From Dyella solisilvae (lineage in GTDB: Bacteria; Pseudomonadota; Gammaproteobacteria; Xanthomonadales; Rhodanobacteraceae), in NCBI RefSeq assembly GCF_003351225.1, contig NZ_QQSY01000001.1, positions 372,001 to 436,000 on the forward strand: a stretch of 64,000 nucleotides of DNA, given 5' to 3'. A program made the position numbers and the translations under genes. Numbering within the stretch: the stretch's first letter is position 1; the number at the start of each line of letters is the position of its first letter. The notes below the pieces were generated by a model, which worked only from the letters and a program-made list of their open reading frames with translations, did not search any database and was not told the DNA's origin. Positions 9,065 through 18,864 of the stretch are shown piece by piece.

Positions 9065-9814
9065 ATGCCCACGGATTTTCTTGCGTCCGCCCTCGTCGGC
9101 GCGCTCGCCCAGCTCGTCGACGGTGCGCTAGGCATGGCCTACGGCGTGACCTCGGCCGCCCTGCTGCTGGCGCTGGGCGTCCCCCCGGCGCTGGCGAGTG
9201 CCAGCGTGCATTACGCGGAAACTTTCACCTGCGGGGCTTCCGGCTTCAGCCACCTGCTGGCCGGCAACGTGCTGAAAAAGCTGTTCTGGTCGCTGGTGAT
9301 ACCCGGCGCAGTGGGCGCCACCCTCGGCGCCTACGTCGTCACTCACCTGCCGGCCGGCGCCATGAAGATGGTGCTCACCCCTTACCTGATCGGCATGGGC
9401 CTTTTCCTGCTGCTGCGCCCCACCCGTCGCCAGCATCTGCATGACGAAACCCCGCGCATCACCGGCCCGCTGGGCCTGGTGGCGGGGTTTGCGGACGCGG
9501 TGGCCGGCGGCGGCTGGAGCGCACTGAACGTGACGACGCTGGTGGCGCGCGGGGTTCGGCCGCGGATGGTCATCGGCACCGTGCACCTGGCCAAGTGTCT
9601 GGTCAGCGCTGTCGCCAGCATCACCTTCTTCCTGCAGGTCGGCCTGCCGCACAGTGGATCCGTGCTGGGCCTTATCGCCGGCGGCGTCGTGGCGGCGCCG
9701 TTCAGCGCCCTGCTGGCGCGACGCATGCCGCCGCGGGTGGCCACCGTGCTGGCGGCGCTGGCGGTGCTGGCTATCGGCCTCAACAACGTGGCTCATCTGA
9801 TCTTCACGCACTGA
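9065..9814 (+). CDS. TauE/SafE family sulfite/sulfonate permease
   Basis: 249-aa integral membrane protein of the TauE/SafE (DUF81) family, whose members export sulfite or move sulfonates and organic acids. It shows two homologous halves, each opening with a G-A-x-A-Q-L-V-D-G or VAGFADAVAGGGW type segment (about residues 15-25 and 141-153), and about eight hydrophobic helices. Its position divergent from cysJ suggests that it relieves sulfite build-up or handles a sulfur compound in the same regulon. The exact substrate cannot be told from sequence. Confidence 0.85.
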   Translation: MPTDFLASALVGALAQLVDGALGMAYGVTSAALLLALGVPPALASASVHYAETFTCGASGFSHLLAGNVLKKLFWSLVIPGAVGATLGAYVVTHLPAGAMKMVLTPYLIGMGLFLLLRPTRRQHLHDETPRITGPLGLVAGFADAVAGGGWSALNVTTLVARGVRPRMVIGTVHLAKCLVSAVASITFFLQVGLPHSGSVLGLIAGGVVAAPFSALLARRMPPRVATVLAALAVLAIGLNNVAHLIFTH

Positions 9815-9859
9815 CCGCGATCAAGCGGCCTTCGCGCGGCCTTCGCTTAGAATGCGCGG

Positions 9860-11053
9860 ATGACCACGCCACGCCACCTCCCCATCGAAGTCCGCGGCAG
9901 CGCCAAGCAGCCGCTGGGCATGAGCCCCACCCAGTTCCTGCGCGACTACTGGCAGAAGCAACCGCTGCTGATCCGCCAGGCCTTCCCCGATTTCAAGCCG
10001 CCCATCCAGCCGGACGACCTGGCCGGCCTGGCGCTCGAGGAATCGGCCCTGTCGCGCCTGATCATCCATGACGAGAAGCGCGACCGCTGGAAGGTGAAGA
10101 GCGGCCCGCTGACCGAGAAGGATTTCGCCAGCACCCCGGACCGCAACTGGACCCTGCTGGTGCAGGACGTGGACAAGTGGGACGCGGACGTGGCCGCCCT
10201 GCTGGAACACTTCACCTTCCTGCCCAGCTGGCGGATGGACGACATCATGATCTCCTACGCCGAACCGGGCGGCGGCGTGGGCCCCCATGTCGACCAGTAC
10301 GACGTGTTCCTGCTTCAGGCCATCGGCCAGCGTCACTGGGCGATCAGCACCGCTCCCGACGCCCCGACCGATTTTCGTCCCGACATCGAGCTCAAGCAGC
10401 TCCAGCAGTTCGACGCCACCCACGAGTGGATGCTGGAACCGGGCGACATCCTGTACCTGCCGCCGGGCGTGCCGCACGACGGCATCGCCTTTGGCGGTCC
10501 GTGCATGACCATCTCGGTCGGCATGCGCGCGCCCTCGCGCGCAGAGCTCACCGGCGACCTGGCCGACTATCTGGCCGAGCGCCTGCCGGACGAACTGCGC
10601 TACGCCGACCCCGACCTGGCCCCGGCCAGGTCGATCGGTGAGATCGATCGCCCCACCGTCGCCCGCCTGAAGCACGCTCTGCCGTTCGCCGCCGGCCTGG
10701 ACGAGGCGATGCTCACCGACTGGTTCGGCCGCTTCATCACCCGCTACCGCAACGCGCAGCTGCCGGTGCCGCCGGCCAAGGAACTGGCCGCGCCCGCCCT
10801 GCGCAAGCAGCTGGAAGGTGGCGCCGAGCTGCTGCGACATCCGTGGGCGCGCATGGCCTGGGCCAAGGGCAAGGGCGGCGCCACCCTGTTCGTCAATGGA
10901 CACGCCTACCCGACGTCGGTCGAGCTGGCCGAACAGCTTTGCGCCGAACGCCAGCTGAGCCCCGGCAAGGCCGTCCCGGGCGCTGCGCTCACCCTGCTGC
11001 TGGCCCTGGTCAATGACGGCCATCTGGTCGTGCACAAGCCGCGACGCCGGTGA
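9860..11053 (+). CDS. roxA: Ribosomal oxygenase RoxA/YcfD (L16 arginine hydroxylase)
   Basis: 397-aa Fe(II)/2-oxoglutarate-dependent JmjC-type oxygenase. YcfD hydroxylates an arginine of ribosomal protein L16. The iron triad is visible as H143-x-D145 (HVDQYD) and H206 (PPGVPHDG). N-terminal MSPTQFLRDYWQKQPLLIRQ is the family signature, and the winged-helix C-terminal part is present. Length is close to E. coli YcfD (373 aa). Its stop overlaps the GTG start of the next gene (GTGA). Confidence 0.9.
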   Translation: MTTPRHLPIEVRGSAKQPLGMSPTQFLRDYWQKQPLLIRQAFPDFKPPIQPDDLAGLALEESALSRLIIHDEKRDRWKVKSGPLTEKDFASTPDRNWTLLVQDVDKWDADVAALLEHFTFLPSWRMDDIMISYAEPGGGVGPHVDQYDVFLLQAIGQRHWAISTAPDAPTDFRPDIELKQLQQFDATHEWMLEPGDILYLPPGVPHDGIAFGGPCMTISVGMRAPSRAELTGDLADYLAERLPDELRYADPDLAPARSIGEIDRPTVARLKHALPFAAGLDEAMLTDWFGRFITRYRNAQLPVPPAKELAAPALRKQLEGGAELLRHPWARMAWAKGKGGATLFVNGHAYPTSVELAEQLCAERQLSPGKAVPGAALTLLLALVNDGHLVVHKPRRR

Positions 11054-12003
11054 AGCTTCAGGACTTCCACGTCGAACCGGCTGACTGGGCCCGCTCGGGA
11101 GAACGCGAGGCCCTGCGCGACATCCGACTGGAAGTCTTCGTGGGCGAGCAACGGGTGCCCGAATCACTGGAGTGGGACGAGCTCGATGCCAGCTCGCTCC
11201 ACCTGCTGGCCCGCGCCGCCGACGGCAAACCGATCGGCTGCGCCCGTCTCACTCCGGCGGGCAAGATCGGCCGAGTTGCGGTCCGCCTGCCCTGGCGCGG
11301 CCAGGGCGTCGGCGCCGGTCTGGTCCGTGCGCTGGTGGCCAGGGCGCGCACCGATGGGCGGGCCGAGCTGGTCCTTGATGCCCAGATCGATGCGGTGGAG
11401 TTTTACGAGCGCGAAGGGTTCATTGCGCATGGCGACACCTTTCTGGATGCGGGGATCGTGCATCGCTCCATGCGCCTCGCCTTGACCACGCCAGGCGACG
11501 AGCGTGTCGCACCGGCCACGGTCGACACCCGCCTGCCCGCCGCCAGCCGGACCGAACTGGCGAGCGCCCGCCTGCAACTGCTGGCCGAGGCCCGTCACCG
11601 CATCGCCATCTATCAGCCGATATTGGCCGGCGAGTCCTACGCCAGCCCCGCCGAGCTGGCGGAGCTGCGCCGCCTGGCCACTTCCGGGCGCGGCGCCGAG
11701 GTCCGCGTGCTATTGCACGATCCGGCCGGGGCCTTGCGCGACAGCCATCGCCTGGTGGCGCTGGCGCAGCGGCTGCCCAGCGCCATCCAGGTGCGCGCGC
11801 CACTGGAGGAGCTCGACCTGGCCTACGGCTCGAGCTACCTGCTCACCGACCAGGGCGGCTATCTGTTCCAGCCCGACGCGCAACGCATGGCTGGCCGGGC
11901 CGCCAGCCGCGATCGCGCCGCACAGGCGCCCCTGCTGCAACACTTCAATGAGGTATGGGAGCGTTCGTCGCCGGCGACGGTCCTGCATTCACTCCATCTT
12001 TGA
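11050..12003 (+). CDS. GNAT acetyltransferase with C-terminal PLD-like domain
   Basis: 317-aa two-domain protein. Residues 1-145 are a GNAT acyl-CoA N-acyltransferase of the ElaA/YjcF-like kind (RLEVFVGEQRVP, RVAVRLPWRGQGVGAGLVRAL for acetyl-CoA binding, FYEREGF near the end). Residues about 155-317 resemble a degenerate phospholipase-D-like fold, with no HxK catalytic motif seen (ARHRIAIYQPIL, VRVLLHDPAG). It starts with GTG overlapping the roxA stop, so the two are probably co-translated. The substrate is unknown. Confidence 0.8.
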   Translation: MKLQDFHVEPADWARSGEREALRDIRLEVFVGEQRVPESLEWDELDASSLHLLARAADGKPIGCARLTPAGKIGRVAVRLPWRGQGVGAGLVRALVARARTDGRAELVLDAQIDAVEFYEREGFIAHGDTFLDAGIVHRSMRLALTTPGDERVAPATVDTRLPAASRTELASARLQLLAEARHRIAIYQPILAGESYASPAELAELRRLATSGRGAEVRVLLHDPAGALRDSHRLVALAQRLPSAIQVRAPLEELDLAYGSSYLLTDQGGYLFQPDAQRMAGRAASRDRAAQAPLLQHFNEVWERSSPATVLHSLHL

Positions 12004-12054
12004 ATCCCTAGCCGCCGGCTGAACGGCCGCTGGTCACCCGCGGCTGTCGCGCCT

Positions 12055-12073
12055 TCGCCGCAAATCGCGGCGA
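12055..12073 (+). terminator. Possible hairpin terminator after the GNAT gene
   Basis: TCGCCGC-aaatc-GCGGCGA, a 7-bp perfect stem 52 bases after the stop codon. No T-run follows, so factor-independent termination is uncertain. Confidence 0.35.
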
Positions 12074-12165
12074 TTCACCCTCTGACGCAGCGCTTTACGA
12101 CGATGGTCGGTACCCCCAGGGTCGAAAATTCCCCGATCGACCCCACTTCCAATGGGCATTTTGGG

Positions 12166-12196
12166 TTGCCGCGTCGCAGCACCCCAAGGCTATAAT
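12166..12196 (+). promoter_or_regulatory. Predicted sucA promoter
   Basis: A perfect TATAAT at 12191-12196 with a weak TTGCCG at 12166-12171 (19-base spacing), about 76 bases upstream of the sucA GTG. The -10 is clear and the -35 is poor, which would suit an activated promoter. Confidence 0.5.
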
Positions 12197-12271
12197 TAAC
12201 AGGATTTTTCCCAGCCATCCGGCCAACCCCGGCCAGACGGCTGCAAGCCTCCCTTCCTCACCGGTGGTGAC

Positions 12272-15118
12272 GTGAGCACTAATCTGATCCGCGAGTTCTT
12301 CGAATCTTCCCAACTCGCCGGCGGCAACGCCGATTACGTTGAACAGCTCTATGAATCGTGGTTGGCGGACCCCTCGTCGGTCGCCTCCGAATGGAGCAAA
12401 TATTTCGAAACCTTCAAGGGCCGCGAGTCGGGGGATGTACCTCACTCTGCGGCCATTGCGCGTATAGAGGCCGCGCAAAAGCAGCGCCGCAATGGCTTCG
12501 CCGTCGCTGCGGGCCCTGTCGACGACGCCCACGCCCGCAAGCAGGCCGGCGTGCTGCGCATCCTCACCGCCTACCGTTCGCGCGGCCACCTGGCCGCCAA
12601 CCTCGATCCGCTGGGCCTGGCCGAGAAGCTGCCGGCGCCGGATCTGGAGCCCGCCTTCCACGGCCTCTCCGACGCTGACCTGGACACCGAGTTCGACTGC
12701 GGCAACTTCGCCGGTGGTGGCCAGCGCATGAAGCTGCGTGACCTGCTCGCGCGCCTTAAGAAGGTGTACACCAACACCCTCGGCGTCGAGTTCATGCACA
12801 TCAGCAACCATGAACAGCGCAACTGGATCTACAGCCGCCTGGAGCAGGCCAACGGCAGCGCCGGCCTCGACGCCGCAGGCAAGAAGCGCGTCCTCGCCGG
12901 GCTGACCGCCGCCGAAGGCCTCGAGCGCTACCTGCACACCAAGTACGTGGGCCAGAAGCGCTTCTCGCTGGAAGGCGGCGACAGCCTGATCCCGATGGTG
13001 GACGACGTGGTCCGCGCCGCGGGCGACAACGGCATCAAGGAAGTGGTGATCGGCATGGCCCACCGCGGCCGCCTCAACATGCTGGTCAACATCCTGGGCA
13101 AGCCGCCGCGCACCCTGTTCAACGAGTTCGAGGGCAAGTGGGACCATCCGGACGATCCGGCCCACTCGGGCGATGTGAAGTACCACATGGGCTTCTCCGC
13201 CGACGTCAAGACGCCGAACGGCGGCACGCACGTGGCGCTGGCGTTCAACCCGTCGCACCTTGAGATCGTCAACCCGGTGGTGGCCGGCTCGGTGCATTCG
13301 CGCCAGATCCGCCGCCGCGACACCGAGCGCAAGCAGTCGATGGCCGTCATCGTGCACGGCGACTCGGCGCTGGCCGGCCAGGGCGTGAACATGGAACTGT
13401 TCAACATGTCCCAGGCCCGCGGCTTCAAGATTGGCGGCAGCCTGCACCTCGTGGTGAACAACCAGGTGGGCTTCACCACCTCGAACCCGCAGGACACCCG
13501 CTCCACGTTGTACTGCACCGACCTGGCCAAGATGGTCAACGCGCCGGTGTTCCACGTGAACGGCGATGACCCGGAAGCGGTGATCCAGGCTACCCGCCTC
13601 GCCTACGACTTCCGCAAGCAGTTCCGCAAGGACGTGGTGCTCGACCTGGTGTGCTACCGCCGCCACGGCCACAACGAGGCCGACGAGCCGGCAGCCACCC
13701 AGCCGGTGATGTACCAGATCATCCGCAAGCGCCCGACCACCCGCGACCTGTATGCGCAGGAGCTGGTCAAGCAGGGCGTGATCGCCGAAGGCGATGGCCA
13801 GAAGATGTTCGAGGACTACCGCAACCGCCTCGAGGCGGGTGCGCCGATGACCGAGCTCACCACGGCCCTGGTCAAGGACATCGAGGTGGACTGGGACAAG
13901 TTCATCGGCGGCAAGCTGTCGACCGAGACGAATACCGGTTACCCCAAGCAGCGCCTGGTGGAGCTGGCCAACCAGATCCTCAAGCTGCCGCAGGACCTGA
14001 CCCTGCAGTCGCGCGTGGCCAAGATCTACGAAGACCGCGCCAAGATGGCCGCCGGCGAGCAGGCGGGCGACTGGGGCTTTGCCGAGAACCTGGCCTACGC
14101 CACGCTCATCGACGAGAACTACAACCTGCGCCTGGTGGGCCAGGACGTGGGCCGCGGCACCTTCTTCCATCGCCATGCCGTGCTGCATGACCAGCAGACC
14201 GGCTACACCTATATGCCGCTGGCCGACGTGCGCTCCGGCGCCGACGTCGAGGTGATCGACTCGCTGCTGAGCGAAGAAGCGGTCATGGCGTTCGAGTATG
14301 GCCACGCCACCACCGATCCCTACACGCTGCACATCTGGGAAGGCCAGTTTGGCGACTTCGCCAACGGCGCCCAGGTGGTGATCGACCAGTTCATCAGCTC
14401 GGGCGAAGCCAAGTGGAACCGCCTGTGCGGCCTGGCCCTGTTCCTGCCCCACGGCTACGAAGGCCAGGGTCCGGAGCACTCCTCGGCCCGCCTGGAGCGC
14501 TTCCTGCAGCTGTGCGCGCTGGACAACATGCAGGTCTGCGTGCCAACTACGCCGGCCCAGGCGTTCCACATGATCCGCCGCCAGATGGTCCGTCCGACCC
14601 GCAAGCCGCTGATCGTGATGACGCCGAAGTCGCTGCTGCGCCACAAGCTGGCTGTGTCCACCATCGACGAACTGGCCACGGGCAGCTTCCAGCTGGTGAT
14701 CCCGGAGCATCGCGAGCTGGCCGCCAAGAAGGTCAAGCGCGTGGTGCTCTGCTCGGGCAAGGTCTACTACGACCTGCTGGAAGACGCCGAGAAGCGCGGC
14801 CTCAACGATGTCGCCATCGTGCGCGTGGAACAGCTCTATCCGTTCCCGCGTCCGCAGGTCACGGCCGAACTGGAAAAGTATCCTTCCGCCAAGGAAGTGA
14901 TCTGGTGCCAGGAAGAGCCGATGAACCAGGGCGCGTGGTTCCAGATCCGTCACCACTTGCAGGCCTGTGTGGGCAGCAAGCAGAGTCTCTCGTACGCGGG
15001 ACGCGCTCGCTCGCCGGCTCCGGCCGCTGGCCACCTCAACACCCACGTCGCCGAACAGGCGGCGTTGGTGGAACAGGCGCTGGTGGCGCCGGTCGGCGCC
15101 GACCACTCGGCCGAATAG
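12272..15118 (+). CDS. sucA: 2-oxoglutarate dehydrogenase E1 component
   Basis: 948-aa thiamine-diphosphate-dependent decarboxylase of the 2-oxoglutarate dehydrogenase complex (TCA cycle). N-terminal region NLIREFFESSQLAGGNA is the segment that binds E2. The TPP-binding domain is recognisable (GMAHRGRLNML near residue 260, GDDPEAV in the 430s) and the C-terminal transketolase-like domain has LPHGYEGQGPEHSS. Length matches the family (E. coli 933). The start is GTG at 12272, preceded by GGTGG. First gene of sucA-sucB-lpd, which encodes all three complex components. Confidence 0.97.
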   Translation: MSTNLIREFFESSQLAGGNADYVEQLYESWLADPSSVASEWSKYFETFKGRESGDVPHSAAIARIEAAQKQRRNGFAVAAGPVDDAHARKQAGVLRILTAYRSRGHLAANLDPLGLAEKLPAPDLEPAFHGLSDADLDTEFDCGNFAGGGQRMKLRDLLARLKKVYTNTLGVEFMHISNHEQRNWIYSRLEQANGSAGLDAAGKKRVLAGLTAAEGLERYLHTKYVGQKRFSLEGGDSLIPMVDDVVRAAGDNGIKEVVIGMAHRGRLNMLVNILGKPPRTLFNEFEGKWDHPDDPAHSGDVKYHMGFSADVKTPNGGTHVALAFNPSHLEIVNPVVAGSVHSRQIRRRDTERKQSMAVIVHGDSALAGQGVNMELFNMSQARGFKIGGSLHLVVNNQVGFTTSNPQDTRSTLYCTDLAKMVNAPVFHVNGDDPEAVIQATRLAYDFRKQFRKDVVLDLVCYRRHGHNEADEPAATQPVMYQIIRKRPTTRDLYAQELVKQGVIAEGDGQKMFEDYRNRLEAGAPMTELTTALVKDIEVDWDKFIGGKLSTETNTGYPKQRLVELANQILKLPQDLTLQSRVAKIYEDRAKMAAGEQAGDWGFAENLAYATLIDENYNLRLVGQDVGRGTFFHRHAVLHDQQTGYTYMPLADVRSGADVEVIDSLLSEEAVMAFEYGHATTDPYTLHIWEGQFGDFANGAQVVIDQFISSGEAKWNRLCGLALFLPHGYEGQGPEHSSARLERFLQLCALDNMQVCVPTTPAQAFHMIRRQMVRPTRKPLIVMTPKSLLRHKLAVSTIDELATGSFQLVIPEHRELAAKKVKRVVLCSGKVYYDLLEDAEKRGLNDVAIVRVEQLYPFPRPQVTAELEKYPSAKEVIWCQEEPMNQGAWFQIRHHLQACVGSKQSLSYAGRARSPAPAAGHLNTHVAEQAALVEQALVAPVGADHSAE

Positions 15119-15124
15119 TTTCTT

Positions 15125-15183
15125 ATTGAAGAGTGCGGCCATGGATGGCCGCGTTGTGATCTTCGCGCTCAGGGATGAACGCA
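15125..15183 (+). repeat. Two-hairpin interoperon repeat, copy 1
   Basis: 59-base unit in the sucA-sucB junction. The first hairpin is GCGGCCAT-GG-ATGGCCGC; the second (GCGCTCAGGGATGAACGC) is decayed. It is followed 5 bases later by a second copy in the same orientation. Members of the same family occur at 33641 and, reversed, at 35541 and 35606. Small ORFs that cross it look spurious. Confidence 0.8.
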
Positions 15184-15188
15184 CCAAC

Positions 15189-15247
15189 ATTGAAGAGTGC
15201 GGCTATGGATAGCCGCTTTTTGACCTTAGCGTTCATGGATGAACGCA
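15189..15247 (+). repeat. Two-hairpin interoperon repeat, copy 2
   Basis: 59-base unit, head-to-tail with copy 1 (period 64). It is the best-preserved copy: GCGGCTAT-GG-ATAGCCGC at 15199-15216 followed by TTTTT, then GCGTTCAT-GG-ATGAACGC at 15229-15246. Both stems are perfect 8-bp with GG loops. The first hairpin plus T-run looks like an intrinsic terminator or attenuator. It ends 18 bases before the sucB ATG, next to its ribosome-binding site. Confidence 0.85.
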
Positions 15248-15265
15248 CTAATCAAAGGAATACAC

Positions 15266-16441
15266 ATGTCCATCGAAGTCAAAGTCCCCGTCCTGCCCGA
15301 GTCGGTCTCCGACGCCACCATCGCCACCTGGCACAAGAAGGCCGGCGAAGCGGTCAAGCGCGATGAGAATCTGGTCGACCTGGAAACCGACAAGGTGGTG
15401 CTGGAAGTTCCGGCCCCCGTCGACGGCGTGCTGAAGGAAATCAAGTTCCAGCCCGGCGACACCGTGACCAGCCAGCAGGTCATCGCGGTGATCGAGGAAG
15501 GCGCCGTCGCCGCCGCCCCGGCTCCGGCAGCTGCCGCTCCGGCCGCCCCGGCTGCCGCCAAGGCTGGCACCGCCGACCTGTCGCCGGCCGGCCTGCGCGT
15601 GGCCACCGAGCAGAACATTGACGCCTCCAAGGTTGCCGGCACTGGCCGCGACGGCCGCGTGACCAAGGAAGACCTGGTCAACTACGGCAAGGGCGGCGCC
15701 CCCGCTGCTGCCGCGCCGGCCGCCGCGCCGACCCCGGGCGCCCGTCCGGAAGAGCGCGTGCCGATGACCCGCATGCGCGCCCGCATCGCCGAACGCCTGA
15801 TGCAGTCGAAGAACTCCATCGCCATGCTCACCTCGTTCAACGAAGTGAACCTGGCCGAGGTGGTCAAGATGCGCAAGTCGCTGGGCGAGTCGTTCGAGAA
15901 GGCCAACGGCGTGAAGCTGGGCTTCATGAGCTTCTTCGTGAAGGCTGCCGCCGAAGCGCTGAAGCGCTACCCGATCGTCAACGCCTCGGTCGACGGCAGC
16001 GACATCATCTATCACGGCTACCAGGACATCTCGATCGCCGTGTCCACCGACAAGGGCCTGGTGACGCCGGTGCTGCGCGACGTGCAGGACATGGGCTTCG
16101 CCGATGTCGAGAAGGGCATCCTCAACTACGCCAAGAAGGCGCGTGACGGCAAGCTGGGCCTGGACGATCTGCAGGGCGGCACCTTCACCATCACCAACGG
16201 CGGCACCTTCGGCTCGCTGCTGTCGACCCCGATCGTGAACCCGCCGCAGAGCGCCATCCTGGGCATGCACACCATCAAGGAGCGCCCGATCGTCGAGAAC
16301 GGCCAGGTGATCGCCGCCCCGATGATGTACCTGGCGCTGTCCTACGACCATCGCATCATCGACGGCAAGGACGCGGTGCTGTTCCTGGTCGACATCAAGA
16401 ACCAGCTCGAGAATCCGCAGCGCATGCTGCTCGGTATCTAA
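15266..16441 (+). CDS. sucB: Dihydrolipoyllysine succinyltransferase (OGDH E2)
   Basis: 391-aa core subunit of 2-oxoglutarate dehydrogenase, transferring succinyl groups to CoA. It has one lipoyl domain with the lipoylated Lys43 (LETDKVVLE). An Ala/Pro-rich linker follows, then the peripheral-subunit-binding domain ([14 protein letters not shown], about 105-140), a second linker, and the catalytic domain with [13 protein letters not shown] near the C terminus. The ATG at 15266 with AAAGGA upstream was chosen over an in-frame ATG at 15239, which lies inside repeat copy 2. It lies between sucA and lpd, with palindromic repeats on both sides. Confidence 0.97.
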   Translation: MSIEVKVPVLPESVSDATIATWHKKAGEAVKRDENLVDLETDKVVLEVPAPVDGVLKEIKFQPGDTVTSQQVIAVIEEGAVAAAPAPAAAAPAAPAAAKAGTADLSPAGLRVATEQNIDASKVAGTGRDGRVTKEDLVNYGKGGAPAAAAPAAAPTPGARPEERVPMTRMRARIAERLMQSKNSIAMLTSFNEVNLAEVVKMRKSLGESFEKANGVKLGFMSFFVKAAAEALKRYPIVNASVDGSDIIYHGYQDISIAVSTDKGLVTPVLRDVQDMGFADVEKGILNYAKKARDGKLGLDDLQGGTFTITNGGTFGSLLSTPIVNPPQSAILGMHTIKERPIVENGQVIAAPMMYLALSYDHRIIDGKDAVLFLVDIKNQLENPQRMLLGI

Positions 16442-16454
16442 GTCCCCGCGTCAG

Positions 16455-18007
<1,553 letters not shown>

Positions 18008-18030
18008 GCCCTCTGGCCGAAAGGCCAACG

Positions 18031-18060
18031 CGGCCCGCTCGTGGCAACATGAGCGGGCCG
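18031..18060 (+). terminator. Hairpin terminator after lpd
   Basis: CGGCCCGCTC and GAGCGGGCCG form a perfect 10-bp stem with a 10-base loop, 23 bases after the lpd stop and followed by TTGTCGTT. Likely the end of the suc operon, although the T-tract is weak. Confidence 0.65.
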
Positions 18061-18082
18061 TTGTCGTTCAGGAGTGAGTGAA

Positions 18083-18217
18083 GAGGAGTGAGAAGTGAGA
18101 GGTGGTAACCCCTCGCTTCAGGCTGCCCCGTCCCCTCCCGGCACCATGGAACGCGTGACGGGGGCTGAGCGCAAACGTTTGCCCCTCACGCCAATCCCCT
18201 CTAACTTCTCACTCCTC
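18083..18217. repeat. Long inverted repeat with 20-bp arms
   Basis: The arm at 18083-18102 (GAGGAGTGAGAAGTGAGAGG) pairs with 18198-18217 with one mismatch. The 95 bases between are partly self-complementary and hold the palindrome GCAAACGTTTGC at 18171-18182. It lies between the lpd terminator and the LOG gene and contains no gene. Probably a dispersed repeat element, but no second copy is in the window. Confidence 0.6.
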
Positions 18218-18237
18218 CCCCCTATTTTCTCGCTCTC

Positions 18238-18828
18238 ATGCCTAACGCCCTTTGCGTCTACTGCGGCTCCAGCAGCGGCAGCCATCCCGAATACGTCGAA
18301 CAGGCCCGTGCCTTCGGTACGGAAATGGCCCGACGTGACATCGCCCTGGTGTATGGCGGCGGCAAGGTCGGCCTGATGGGTACAGTGGCCGAGGCGGTGC
18401 TGGCCGGCGGCGGCAAGGCCATTGGCGTGATTCCGCGCCAGCTGCTTGAACGCGAAGTGGCGCACACCGGCCTGAGCGAACTGGTTGTGGTTGAAACCAT
18501 GCACCAGCGCAAGACCCGCATGTTCGAACTGTCCGATGCCTTCGTCGCCCTGCCCGGCGGCTTCGGCACCATGGACGAGATGTTTGAGATGCTCACCTGG
18601 GCCCAGTTGGGCCTGCATCGTTACCCATGTGCCTTTCTCAATGTGCGCGGTTACTACGATCAGCTGCGCGGGATGGTGGACCATATGGCCGATGAAGGTT
18701 TCATTACGCACGGGCAACACGACAGTGTATGGTTTGGCGACGACATGGCCGCCCTGTTCGACTGGATGCCCACCTATCAGGGCGAGCGTGCCTCGCGCCT
18801 GGTCGACAAGCGTATCGTCGACGCCTGA
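18238..18828 (+). CDS. LOG family protein (TIGR00730, phosphoribohydrolase-like)
   Basis: 196-aa Rossmann-fold protein of the LOG family. Plant LOG and some bacterial members cleave cytokinin riboside 5'-monophosphates or nucleoside 5'-monophosphates to free base and ribose 5-phosphate. The signature PGGFGTMDE is at 106-114, with the arginine of MHQRKTRM shortly before it. YGGGKVGLMG is at about 39-48. Likely cytosolic. The inverted repeat upstream separates it from lpd, and acuI follows after 36 bp. Confidence 0.9.
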   Translation: MPNALCVYCGSSSGSHPEYVEQARAFGTEMARRDIALVYGGGKVGLMGTVAEAVLAGGGKAIGVIPRQLLEREVAHTGLSELVVVETMHQRKTRMFELSDAFVALPGGFGTMDEMFEMLTWAQLGLHRYPCAFLNVRGYYDQLRGMVDHMADEGFITHGQHDSVWFGDDMAALFDWMPTYQGERASRLVDKRIVDA

Positions 18829-18864
18829 CCTCCCCGCACGGCACGCCGCAAAAGGATTGTCCCC

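Noticed and set aside
12095-15190. Long minus-strand open frame of about 1030 codons opposite sucA
   Set aside because: It mirrors the sucA codons, has biased His/Val/Leu/Asp composition typical of antisense frames in high-GC DNA, and matches no family.
15175-15366. Small ORFs crossing the sucA-sucB repeats
   Set aside because: Their sequence is the repeat itself translated, then sucB out of frame; no evidence of a gene.
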